A stretch of 20,743 nt of DNA, from NCBI GenBank assembly GCA_021811865.1, contig JAKAQB010000062.1, positions 1 to 20,743 of the forward strand, given 5' to 3'. This DNA comes from Actinomycetes bacterium (GTDB lineage: Bacteria > Actinomycetota > Acidimicrobiia > Acidimicrobiales > Palsa-688). Position 1 is the first letter of the stretch; each line of letters begins with the position of its first letter. The position numbers were made by a program, and so were the translations under genes. Below the pieces are notes generated by a model. That model was not told the DNA's origin, did not search any database, and was given only the letters and a program-made list of their open reading frames with translations. This document shows positions 6,616 to 16,050 of this stretch, piece by piece.

Positions 6616-7528
6616 AGAGCTCCTCGATCAACGATGCCAGCGGCAGGGGCGCATCCTCCGCCTGAGGCCAGTTGTGGCCCCGCCCCCGGTAGGCCACCAA
6701 CTGCAGCACCTGCCGGTGGCTGGCACCCCGCCAGGTGGTGACCGTCACCCGCCCGCCGGCGAGGCGCTCGCTCTGACCGGTGCCGGGATGATCGAGCCCG
6801 TCGCGCCGGCGGAGCATCGCCGCCGTGCCCAGCACCGACGGCGCCCACCGCCCGTTGCTCTGCTCCGTGGCCCTCGCCCACGGCGTGCGCGGGTCGGATG
6901 TCCCGCCGGCGAGGAGGACGGGCACGGGCGGGCCCGGCGGCAGCGGCTCCGTCGGTGTCGCCGCGTACACGGCGACGCCGGCGAACGCCCCCGGGTCCGC
7001 CCCGAGCATGCGCAGAGCCAGCTTGCCGCCGTTGCTGTAGCCGACGAGGTACACGCGGTGGCGGTCGACGCCGAGGTGGGCGATCGCATCGGCGACGACG
7101 GCTCGCACGAAGGCCACGTCGTTGATGCCTCGGGCGGCAGCCAGGCCGCAGCAGCCGCCACCCGCATTCCAGCTCTGCCCGATGCCAGCGGGGTAGACGA
7201 GCACCGCCCGGCCCTCGCCGGCGAGCGCCTCGAAGCCCGTCCGGCGCTCCTCGAACGCCGGGGTGGCGTCCGAGCCGTGCAGGACGACGTAGAGGGGGAG
7301 CGGTGGGGCACCCGGGCGGCGGGAGGAGGGCGCGACCACCAGCTCCTCGCGGCGGAGGCCACCGGCGACGAGCCTCCGGGTCCACGCCCTGGCGCCTGAC
7401 GGGACCAGAGGGCGGACGGGGACGAACATCGCTCCCGTCACCCCGGCTGCCGCGGCAAGGAGCAGGAGGGCAAGGCCGTGGCGGCGCATGCGCAGGAACA
7501 GCCGTTGCGGCTGGGGCGGCTGGTCCAT
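6596..7528 (-). CDS. LpqC/PHB-depolymerase-like esterase, membrane-anchored or secreted
   Basis: A 310-residue alpha/beta hydrolase resembling the polyhydroxybutyrate depolymerase family (LpqC, feruloyl-esterase-like). From the ATG at 7528 the protein has an Arg-rich start (RMRRH) and a hydrophobic segment at about 18-36, either a signal peptide or an anchor; no lipobox Cys is visible. Catalytic residues: oxyanion region VVLHGSDAT, nucleophile Ser165 in VGYSNGGKLALRM, acid Asp212 in GGTSDPRTPW and His285 in RGRGHNWP. The segment SWNAGGGCCGLAAARGINDVAFVRAVV, with a CC pair, matches the family. A GTG at 7579 would add 17 Pro-rich residues; I preferred the ATG because a possible -10 element (TAACGT, 7581-7586) would leave the GTG outside the transcript. 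The natural substrate, whether polyester, acyl or feruloyl ester, is not known. Confidence 0.88.
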   Translation of the reverse strand: MDQPPQPQRLFLRMRRHGLALLLLAAAAGVTGAMFVPVRPLVPSGARAWTRRLVAGGLRREELVVAPSSRRPGAPPLPLYVVLHGSDATPAFEERRTGFEALAGEGRAVLVYPAGIGQSWNAGGGCCGLAAARGINDVAFVRAVVADAIAHLGVDRHRVYLVGYSNGGKLALRMLGADPGAFAGVAVYAATPTEPLPPGPPVPVLLAGGTSDPRTPWARATEQSNGRWAPSVLGTAAMLRRRDGLDHPGTGQSERLAGGRVTVTTWRGASHRQVLQLVAYRGRGHNWPQAEDAPLPLASLIEELFNSLGR

Positions 7529-7620
7529 CGGGGGCGGAGGCGGAAGCGGCGAGGTAGGCAAGGCGGGCCCTCGGGCCACGACGTTACGTCTCGACGGAGG
7601 GCGGTCCCAGTCAGGGGGGC

Positions 7621-7655
7621 TTGACGTTCCGGTCGCCGAAACCCTAAGGTTTTCG
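7621..7655 (+). promoter_or_regulatory. Promoter and candidate metalloregulator operator
   Basis: TTGACG (7621-7626), an 18-bp spacer and TAAGGT (7645-7650) make a good sigma70-type promoter. A 19-bp near-palindrome, CGAAACCCTAAGGTTTTCG (7637-7655), covers the -10 element. Its two halves match at 8 of 9 positions around the central base 7646. A DtxR/IdeR-type operator is also a 19-bp palindrome, and the gene downstream encodes a DtxR-family protein, so autoregulation is likely. The sequence differs from the known iron box. Confidence 0.6.
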
Positions 7656-7668
7656 ACGGCCCAAAATC

Positions 7669-8432
7669 ATGTCGAGTTCATTGACGAAGCCAGAGCGCGA
7701 AACGCTGAAAGCCGTGTGGAGGTTGAGTCGCGCCCCGGGAGCGGACGGCACCGCCCGCACCGGCGACCTGGCAGATTCGCTGGGCGTATCGCCGGGCACG
7801 GCCACGGCAACGGTGAAGCGCCTCGCCGAGCGGGGTCTGCTCAGCCACGCCCCGTACCACGGCGTCACCCTCAGCCGGGAGGGGGAGCGCCTGGCCATGG
7901 CCGTCATCCGCCGGCACCGGATCGTGGAGCGGTTCCTCGCCGACATGCTGGGCTACTCCTGGTCGGAGGCGGACGAGCTGGCCCCCGTCTTCGAGCACCA
8001 GTTGCCCCAGCAGGTCGAGGACCGGCTCTACGTCGCCCTCGACCGCCCGGCGACCTGCCCGCACGGGTTCCCGATCCCGGGCACCGAGGCAGTGAGCCTG
8101 CCTGACCTGCCGGTCCTCTACGACCTGACGCCCGGCGATCGGGCGGTGATCGCGCTGCCCGGCTCCACCGCCCCCGAGCTCGCCCGCTTCCTCGACGGGC
8201 TCGGTGTCCGGCCCGGTGTCGAGGTGGTGCTGCGAGAGAAGCACCCCTTCGACGGACCCGTGGTGGTCGCCGTCGACGGCCACGAGCGGACCCTCGGAGC
8301 GAGCGTCGCCAAGCAGATCTTTGTCCGACGTACACCTGCCGCCGGGGGGCCGGGCGCCGGCCCGGCCCCGGCGGGCGGGCGCACACCCAGCCGGGGGAAG
8401 CTCCCTCGGGGGAGAAGGGAGAAGCAGACCAG

Positions 8433-8436
<4 letters not shown>
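7669..8436 (+). CDS. DtxR/MntR family metal-dependent transcriptional regulator
   Basis: A 255-residue protein with the three parts of long DtxR-type repressors. First comes an N-terminal winged helix (GDLADSLGVSPGTATATVKRLAERGLLSHAPYHGVTLSREGERLA). Next is a metal-binding dimerisation domain with His83 and Glu87 (HRIVERFL), Glu109-His110 (FEHQLPQQVEDRLYVAL) and CPHGFPIPG. Last is a FeoA/SH3-like C-terminal domain. Aligned by eye with DtxR, the His98 position is Asp102 and the Cys102 position is Pro, so metal choice cannot be read off directly and may differ from the iron sensors. A basic, Gly/Pro-rich tail of about 35 residues follows. The last 4 bp overlap the start of the pyrophosphatase gene (ATGA), so the two are translationally coupled. 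The ATG start follows the promoter described above. Confidence 0.92.
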
Positions 8437-10931
<2,495 letters not shown>

Positions 10932-10934
10932 CAC

Positions 10935-10990
10935 CCCCGCCGGCCCCCGCCGGCCCCCCGCCGGCCCCCCGCCGGCCCCCGCCGGCCCCC
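10935..10990. repeat. C-rich tandem repeat, about five copies of CCCCC(C)GCCGG
   Basis: Directly after the hppA stop codon lie about five and a half copies of a 10-11-bp unit, CCCCCGCCGG, with two copies carrying six C. On the reverse strand this gives six runs of five or six G separated by 5-nt CCGGC spacers, which fits a G-quadruplex motif. Copy number in such a tract is likely to vary between strains, and read errors are also likely here. Confidence 0.85.
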
Positions 10991-11040
10991 GAACTGTGAG
11001 TGAAAAGTACACACTGTGTGTAGAAATCACTCACAGTTCG
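10990..11040. repeat. 51-bp nested palindrome upstream of the DUF559 gene
   Basis: Outer arms CGAACTGTGAGTGA (10990-11003) and TCACTCACAGTTCG (11027-11040) are a perfect 14-bp inverted repeat. Inside, AAAG (11004-11007) and GAAA (11023-11026) do not pair. The inner arms TACACAC (11008-11014) and GTGTGTA (11016-11022) are a perfect 7-bp inverted repeat around the single base T11015, which is also the centre of the outer repeat. It is far less GC-rich than its surroundings. It ends 5 bp before the ATG of the next gene, so it may be an operator, a leader hairpin or a dispersed repeat. No T-run follows, so it is not a standard terminator. Confidence 0.92.
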
Positions 11041-11045
11041 CTGGG

Positions 11046-11993
11046 ATGTCACAGGCAGGTGTCAGACTGCTTCGAGTGGACAGCGACATCGAACGGGCGC
11101 TCAACGCCTACCTGGTCCGCCATCACGGGGTGATCCCCGCCGAGGAGGCGCGCCGGCTCGGGATGACCCCGGCTGAGATCCGGGCACGGGTGGCGCGGGG
11201 TCGGTGGCAACGCCTGCACGCGGGCGTTTACGTGCCGGCTGGCACGCCGCTGTCGGCGGCGACGCAGCTGACGGCGGCGGTCGCCGCCGCCGGCCCGTCG
11301 GCGGTGGCTTCTCACGACTCGGCGGCGTGGCTGTGGGATCTCGTCGCCAAGGCGCCGGGCCGTCCGTGCGTGACGGTGGCGTACCCGGCGGACGCGGACC
11401 TGCACGGAGTCGACATCCACCGCCGGCGGGGGCCGGGCCGGCGCCCGAAGCACCGGCAGGGGATTGCCGTGACCGACGTCGTCCAGACCCTCGTCGACCT
11501 GGCGGCGAGCGGGCTGGCGGTCGGAACGCTCGACGATCTCACGGACAGGGCGATCGCCAGGCGTCAGGTCCAGGCGCGGGATCTGGCCCGGGCCGTTGCC
11601 CTTCTCGCCGGCCGGGGGCGGGCCGGCCCCGCTGCCATGCGGGCGGTGTGCGAACGGCGCGGGTTGGTCGAGCCGCCCCACCCCTCGGTCCTCGAGAGCC
11701 AGGTACGACGGCTGCTGCATGCCTGGGGCTACCTGCCGATCGGGATGGAGCTGCAGGTCTGCGGGGGCCGGTACCGCATCGACTTCCTGCTGGCGCCGAG
11801 GCTCGTGCTCGAGGTGGACGGGTTCGCTTACCACTCCAGCCCCCGGGCGCGTGCTGCCGACCTGCACCGCCGCAACCGGATCCGTGCCGAGGGCTTCTAC
11901 ATCATCGAGTCGGACTGGCTGACCGTCACCTGCGAACCGCAGCGACTGCGAGCCGAGATCGCATCGGCGCTGGCGCTGAGGGCGGTGGGTTGA
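11046..11993 (+). CDS. AbiEi-type N-terminal domain plus DUF559 (Vsr-like nuclease fold) protein
   Basis: A 315-residue protein. Residues about 15-65 form a winged-helix-like region of the AbiEi antitoxin type (HHGVIPAEEARRLGMTPAEIRARVARGRWQRLHAGVYVPAG). The middle resembles the AbiEi C-terminal region (DVVQTLVDLAASG). Residues about 212-300 are a DUF559 domain of the PD-(D/E)xK nuclease superfamily, related to Vsr. Candidate active-site residues are Glu217 (SVLESQVRRLL), Asp246 (YRIDFLL) and Glu256/Asp258 (LVLEVDGFAYH). No toxin gene is adjacent, so it is not a plain AbiE system. The ATG at 11046 was chosen; a GTG at 11076 would remove 10 residues, and a GTG at 11016 would start inside the palindrome. 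Such genes are common and mobile in actinobacteria, and their function is not established. Confidence 0.85.
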   Translation: MSQAGVRLLRVDSDIERALNAYLVRHHGVIPAEEARRLGMTPAEIRARVARGRWQRLHAGVYVPAGTPLSAATQLTAAVAAAGPSAVASHDSAAWLWDLVAKAPGRPCVTVAYPADADLHGVDIHRRRGPGRRPKHRQGIAVTDVVQTLVDLAASGLAVGTLDDLTDRAIARRQVQARDLARAVALLAGRGRAGPAAMRAVCERRGLVEPPHPSVLESQVRRLLHAWGYLPIGMELQVCGGRYRIDFLLAPRLVLEVDGFAYHSSPRARAADLHRRNRIRAEGFYIIESDWLTVTCEPQRLRAEIASALALRAVG

Positions 11994-12039
11994 CACCCGG
12001 CGGCGGCCGGCCGATTGTGGTGCCCCGGCCAAACCTGGT

Positions 12040-12051
12040 GGTCGGCCGACC
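12040..12051. promoter_or_regulatory. 12-bp perfect palindrome upstream of topA
   Basis: GGTCGGCCGACC is self-complementary and ends 27 bp before the topA -10 element, just upstream of where a -35 box would lie. It is a candidate operator, though GC-rich palindromes of this size can arise by chance here. Confidence 0.35.
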
Positions 12052-12078
12052 CTGCACCTCCCTGCCCGCCCACGCTCC

Positions 12079-12084
12079 TAGGCT
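12079..12084 (+). promoter_or_regulatory. -10 element of topA
   Basis: TAGGCT with 12 nt to the ATG at 12097. The expected transcription start would leave a leader of only about 5-6 nt, and no Shine-Dalgarno sequence is seen, so topA is likely translated from a nearly leaderless mRNA. Confidence 0.45.
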
Positions 12085-12096
12085 GCCCCGAACGTC

Positions 12097-14946
12097 ATGC
12101 CAAAGCCCCTCGTCATCGTCGAGTCCCCGGCCAAGGCCCGGACTATCGCAGGCTTTCTCGGCTCCGACTACGTCGTCGAGAGCTCGATCGGCCATATCCG
12201 GGACCTGCCCCGCAACGCCGCCGACGTGCCGCCCGCCTACAAGGGCGAGGCGTGGGCGCGCCTGGGCGTGGACGTGGACAACGACTTCAAGCCCCTCTAC
12301 GTGGTCAGCCCCGACAAGCGAGACCAGGTGCGCAAGTTGAAGGCCCTGCTCAAGGGGGCCAGCGAGGTCTACCTCGCGACCGACGAGGACCGCGAGGGCG
12401 AGTCGATCGCCTGGCACCTGCTCGAGGTGCTGGCGCCGAGGGTGCCGGTGCGGCGGATGGTGTTCCACGAGATCACCAAGGCAGCCATCGAGCGCGCGGT
12501 GCGCGAGAGCCGCGATCTCGACCGCCGCCTCGTCGATGCCCAGGAGACGCGGCGGATCCTCGACCGGCTGTACGGCTACGAGGTGTCACCCGTCCTCTGG
12601 AAGAAGGTGATGCGCAACCTCTCTGCCGGGCGGGTGCAGTCGCCGGCGACACGTCTGCTTGTCGAGAGGGAGCGCGCCCGGATGCGCTTCCGGGTCGCCG
12701 GCTACTGGGACGTCGCGGGGACCTTCGAGGTTCATGGAGATGCCCGACCCGAGGAGCGCCAGGGCCATTTCGGCGCCACGCTTGTCGCCCTCCAGGGGAG
12801 GCGGCTGGCGACGGGGAGGGATTTCGGCGAGGACGGCACCCTCGCCCGTGACGACGTCGTGCGGCTCGACGAGGCCACCGCCCGTGCCCTCGCCGGGCGG
12901 CTCGAGGACCGCGATTTCGCAGTGCGCTCCGTCGAGGAGAAGCCGTGGCGGCGCTCGCCGGCGCCGCCGTTCATGACCTCGACGCTCCAGCAGGAGGCGG
13001 GCCGGAAGCTGCGCTTCGGCTCGGCCCGCACGATGCGGGTCGCCCAGGACCTCTACGAGGCCGGCTTCATCACCTACATGCGCACCGACTCCACCACCCT
13101 GTCGACCGAGGCGCTCGAGGCGGCCCGTGCGCAGGCCCGGGCGCTTTACGGCGACCGCTACGTGCCGGCGCGGCCCCGCCGTTACGACAAGAAGGTCAAG
13201 AACGCCCAGGAGGCGCACGAGGCCATCCGGCCGGCGGGGGAGACGTTCCGCACGCCGGAGCAGACCGGCCTGTCGGGGGACATGCGTCGCCTCTACGAGC
13301 TGGTCTGGATGCGCACCGTGGCGTCGCAGATGACCGACGCGGAGGGCCGCTCGGTCCAGGTCCGGCTGGGGGCGACGACGGCGGCCGGCGAGGACGCCGA
13401 GCTCGCCACCAGCGGGCGGGTCATCACCTTCCCGGGGTTCCTGCGGGCGTACGTCGAGGGTTCCGACGACCCCGACGCCGAGCTCGGCGACCGGGAGGTC
13501 CGGCTGCCGGCGCTGGCGGAGGGCGACGCCCTCGACGCCCTGGCACTGGCGGCCGAAGGGCACAGCACCTCCCCGCCGGCGCGGTACACCGAGGCGTCCC
13601 TGGTCAAGGCGCTCGAGGAGTTGGGCGTGGGCCGGCCGTCCACCTATGCCTCGATCCTCCAGACCATCCAGGATCGTGGCTACGCCTGGAAGAAGGGCAC
13701 GGCCCTTGTGCCGTCGTGGACGAGCTTCGCCGTCATCACCCTGCTCGAGCAGTACTTCGGCAAGCTCGTCGACTACGGGTTCACCGCCGAGATGGAGGAG
13801 GACCTCGACGAGATCGCCCGCGGTGCCGAGGAGTCGGTTCCGTGGCTGACACGGTTCTACTTCGGAACGGTGGAGCCGGGCCTCGCCGCGGGCGGCGACG
13901 GCACCGCCCCGACCGGTGGGCTGCGGGTTGGCGGGGCGCGAGACGGTGATGGGGGCGGGGCCGGCGACGGCCACGGCTTCCATGCCGGCGTGCTCGGGCT
14001 GAAGCGGCTCGTCTCCGACCAGCTCGACGAGATCGACGCCCGACAGATCAACTCGATCCCGATCGGGGACGCCTCCGACGGCCAGCCCATCATGCTGCGC
14101 GTCGGTCGCTACGGCCCGTACATCGAGAAGGGCGACGGACGGGCGTCCGTGCCCGAGGACCTCGCACCGGACGAGCTGACACCGGCCCGGGCGGAGGAGT
14201 TGCTGGCCGTCGGGTCCACGGACCGGGTGGTGGGCGACGACCCGGGCACGGGGCTGCCGGTCATGGTTCGTGCCGGGCGGTACGGCCCGTACGTGCAGCT
14301 GGGAGAGGCCGACGACGTGGACGGCAAGCCGCGGACGGCGTCGCTGCTCTCCGGCATGGATCCCCACACCGTGACCCTCGACGATGCGTTACGGGTGCTC
14401 ACCCTTCCCCGGGTGGTGGGGGTCGATCCGGCGACGGGTGAGGAGGTGGTGGCGACCAACGGCCGATATGGGCCGTACCTGAAGAAGGGGGGTGACTCGA
14501 GGTCGCTGGACAGCGAGCAGGCGCTTTTCGACATCACGTTGGACCAGGCGCTCGTCCTCTTCGCCCAGCCAAAGACGCGCCGGGGGCAACGTTCGGCCGC
14601 GCCGCTCCGGGAGCTCGGCCCGGACCCCGCGAGCGGGGGGATGATCGTGGTGAGGGAGGGCAGGTTCGGGCCGTACGTGACAGACGGCGAGACCAACGCC
14701 TCCCTCCGCAAGGGCGACACGGTGGAGGGCATGACGGCCCAGCGCGCCGCCGAGTTGCTCGCCGACCGCCGGGCAGCCGGGCCGGTGAAGAAGAGGACCG
14801 CCGGCGGACGGAAGGCAGGGTCGACGAAGAAGGCGGTTCCAGCGACGAAGGCGGCGGCAGGGAGGAAGGCGCAGGGAGCGAAGAAAACGATGAAGAAGGC
14901 GCAGGGAGTGGCGAAGGCGGCTAAGAAGGTGGCACCCCGGCAGTGA
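12097..14946 (+). CDS. topA: DNA topoisomerase I
   Basis: A 949-residue type IA topoisomerase that relaxes negative supercoils. The Toprim domain begins at residue 1 with IVESPAKARTI (catalytic Glu) and has ATDEDREGESIAWHL (acidic metal-binding triad). The active-site Tyr327 lies in FITYMRTDSTTLS, and EAHEAIRPA follows. There are no zinc-finger Cys clusters. Instead, the C-terminal third has four repeats with GRYGPY or GRFGPY, at about residues 670, 727, 789 and 855. The last 50 residues are a Lys/Ala/Gly-rich basic tail, like those that raise processivity in mycobacterial and streptomycete enzymes. A Gly/Asp-rich linker lies near 600-625. The stop codon overlaps the tmk start by 4 bp (GTGA), so the two genes are translationally coupled. 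Confidence 0.97.
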   Translation: MPKPLVIVESPAKARTIAGFLGSDYVVESSIGHIRDLPRNAADVPPAYKGEAWARLGVDVDNDFKPLYVVSPDKRDQVRKLKALLKGASEVYLATDEDREGESIAWHLLEVLAPRVPVRRMVFHEITKAAIERAVRESRDLDRRLVDAQETRRILDRLYGYEVSPVLWKKVMRNLSAGRVQSPATRLLVERERARMRFRVAGYWDVAGTFEVHGDARPEERQGHFGATLVALQGRRLATGRDFGEDGTLARDDVVRLDEATARALAGRLEDRDFAVRSVEEKPWRRSPAPPFMTSTLQQEAGRKLRFGSARTMRVAQDLYEAGFITYMRTDSTTLSTEALEAARAQARALYGDRYVPARPRRYDKKVKNAQEAHEAIRPAGETFRTPEQTGLSGDMRRLYELVWMRTVASQMTDAEGRSVQVRLGATTAAGEDAELATSGRVITFPGFLRAYVEGSDDPDAELGDREVRLPALAEGDALDALALAAEGHSTSPPARYTEASLVKALEELGVGRPSTYASILQTIQDRGYAWKKGTALVPSWTSFAVITLLEQYFGKLVDYGFTAEMEEDLDEIARGAEESVPWLTRFYFGTVEPGLAAGGDGTAPTGGLRVGGARDGDGGGAGDGHGFHAGVLGLKRLVSDQLDEIDARQINSIPIGDASDGQPIMLRVGRYGPYIEKGDGRASVPEDLAPDELTPARAEELLAVGSTDRVVGDDPGTGLPVMVRAGRYGPYVQLGEADDVDGKPRTASLLSGMDPHTVTLDDALRVLTLPRVVGVDPATGEEVVATNGRYGPYLKKGGDSRSLDSEQALFDITLDQALVLFAQPKTRRGQRSAAPLRELGPDPASGGMIVVREGRFGPYVTDGETNASLRKGDTVEGMTAQRAAELLADRRAAGPVKKRTAGGRKAGSTKKAVPATKAAAGRKAQGAKKTMKKAQGVAKAAKKVAPRQ

Positions 14947-15581
14947 CCCCGGCCGCCCCCGGGGCGCCGGCGCTGCGGGGCCGCTTCATCGTCCTCGAGG
15001 GTGGCGAAGCCAGCGGCAAGTCGACGCAGGCGGCGATCCTCGCAGAACGCCTCGGCGCCGTGCTCACCCGGGAACCGGGAGGGACCGATGTCGGTGAGCG
15101 CATCCGTGAGCTCCTGCTCCACGGTCCTCCGCTCGACGCCCGCACCGAGACGCTGCTGCTCCTCGCTGCCCGTGCCCAGCACGTCGCCACCGTGATCGCC
15201 CCCGTGCTCTCGGCGGGGCGGGACGTCGTCTGCGACCGCTTCTCCGGCTCGACGCTCGCCTATCAGGGTTGGGGGCGGGGCCTGGACCCCCAGAGGCTGC
15301 AACTGCTGTCATCCTGGGCGGCGGCGGGATGGGAACCGGACCTCGTGGTGCTCCTCTCGGTCACACCCGAGGTCGTCGCCGCCCGGCTCCAGGACCGCCC
15401 CGCCGCCCGGGACCGCATGGAGGGCGAGGACGCCGAGTTCTTCTCCCGGGTGGGACAGGGGTTCGCGTCGCTCGCCGCCGGCGATCCCGCCAGGTGGTCC
15501 ACCGTCGACGGGGTCGGTGCCGTCGATGAGGTGGCGGAGCGCATCGCAGCGGTGGTGGACCGGTTGCCGGCCCGGCTCTAG
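14943..15581 (+). CDS. tmk: Thymidylate kinase (dTMP kinase)
   Basis: A 212-residue cytoplasmic enzyme that phosphorylates dTMP to dTDP with ATP, an essential step in dTTP supply. The P-loop is GGEASGKS (residues 20-27) in FIVLEGGEASGKSTQ. TREPGGTDVGERIRELLL (42 onward) and the DRX motif CDRFSGSTLAYQGWGRGLD (Asp98-Arg99) bind dTMP. The LID region DRPAARDRMEGEDAEFFSRV carries several Arg residues, while the P-loop lacks the extra Arg, as in E. coli-type enzymes. The GTG start overlaps the topA stop codon. The family's conserved core begins about ten residues in, after a short Ala/Pro-rich start. The topA-tmk-holB order is a known actinobacterial replication cluster. Confidence 0.96.
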   Translation: MTPAAPGAPALRGRFIVLEGGEASGKSTQAAILAERLGAVLTREPGGTDVGERIRELLLHGPPLDARTETLLLLAARAQHVATVIAPVLSAGRDVVCDRFSGSTLAYQGWGRGLDPQRLQLLSSWAAAGWEPDLVVLLSVTPEVVAARLQDRPAARDRMEGEDAEFFSRVGQGFASLAAGDPARWSTVDGVGAVDEVAERIAAVVDRLPARL

Positions 15582-15698
15582 CCCCGCCTTCCCCCAACCC
15601 CAACAGCGCTCGCTACCTGTGATGAGGTGGCAGGGCCGGAGGAGCCGGGACGAGCAGAAGAATCCAGAGGGATCGGCAGAGTCGGCAACGGGCCATGG

Positions 15699-15761
15699 CC
15701 GACGCGTTGTTTGGGCAGTTCACCGCGATAATCGCAGACAACTGCCCAAACAACGCGTCGG
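15699..15761. repeat. 63-bp nested palindrome
   Basis: The outer arms at 15699-15720 and 15740-15761 are a perfect 22-bp inverted repeat (arm 1 begins CCGACGCGTTGTTTGGGC; arm 2 ends CCAAACAACGCGTCGG). Inside, CACC (15721-15724) and AGAC (15736-15739) do not pair. The inner arms GCGAT (15725-15729) and ATCGC (15731-15735) are a 5-bp inverted repeat around the single base A15730, which is the exact centre of the outer repeat too. No T-run follows on either strand, so a simple intrinsic terminator is unlikely. The layout matches the element at 10990-11040, although the sequence does not. Confidence 0.93.
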
Positions 15762-15962
15762 AGCCCGCCGGCGCTTCCGGTATAAACCTACACGTCCCAT
15801 CCGAGTAGGCATCCCCGCCACGCTCAGGCGCTCGCCGGGGAAAGTTGACGTGGTGCACCCATGCATGCCTACGTGTATGACATTCCATGACAGTCCCCGA
15901 GCGCCAACCACCAGGTGGAGCGCCACAGCGACCACAGCGATACTGCGATCAGGGGGAAGTTC

Positions 15963-15982
15963 GGGCTAGCCAGGGCTAGCCA
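15963..15982. repeat. Tandem duplication of GGGCTAGCCA
   Basis: Two perfect adjacent copies of the 10-bp unit GGGCTAGCCA, each containing the palindrome GGCTAGCC. It could be a pair of binding sites or slippage. Confidence 0.7.
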
Positions 15983-16018
15983 GCCGGCGGGGGTTGCGGA
16001 GCTGGCGTGGCCGGCTGG
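15980..16018 (-). terminator. Possible terminator hairpin of the dksA-like gene
   Basis: CCAGCCGGC (15980-15988) and GCCGGCTGG (16010-16018) form a perfect 9-bp stem with a 21-nt loop, 32 bp downstream of the dksA-like stop codon. There is no U-tract after it on the reverse strand, so a terminator role is only tentative. Confidence 0.3.
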
Positions 16019-16050
16019 GCGAGCGGGTCCGGGCGGGTCCGGGCCTCTGC

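Larger units (their letters stand above)
15582..16050. other. Gene-free stretch between tmk and the dksA-like gene
   Basis: About 470 bp between convergent genes, less GC-rich than its neighbours, with no ORF that looks coding. It holds the 63-bp nested palindrome (15699-15761), a TATAAA-containing patch near 15780, an 8-bp dispersed inverted pair GTAGGCAT/ATGCCTAC (about 15803-15872), a tandem GGGCTAGCCA pair (15963-15982), and a 9-bp inverted repeat (15980-15988 and 16010-16018) downstream of the dksA-like gene. A TTGACG at 15845 has no -10 box at a suitable distance. I found no tRNA-like or known riboswitch structure. Confidence 0.7.

Noticed and set aside
10935..10990. The C-rich repeat as a CRISPR array
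   Set aside because: Units are only 10-11 bp with no unique spacers, and there are no cas genes in the window.
10990..11040. The 51-bp palindrome as an intrinsic terminator for hppA
   Set aside because: There is no U-tract after the stem on either strand, and the nested design with a single-base centre is not that of a simple terminator.
11046..11993. A full AbiE toxin-antitoxin pair
   Set aside because: No nucleotidyltransferase toxin (AbiEii) is adjacent; the next gene is topA and the previous one is hppA.
12586..14367. A 593-codon reverse-strand open frame opposite topA
   Set aside because: Shadow of topA; no recognisable domain.
15699..15761. The 63-bp palindrome as an insertion-sequence end or attachment site
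   Set aside because: No transposase or integrase is nearby, and no target-site duplication is visible at its edges.
15613..15969. Short open frames across the tmk-dksA interval
   Set aside because: They read through the 63-bp palindrome, lack coding-like third-position bias and have no ribosome-binding site or recognisable motif.
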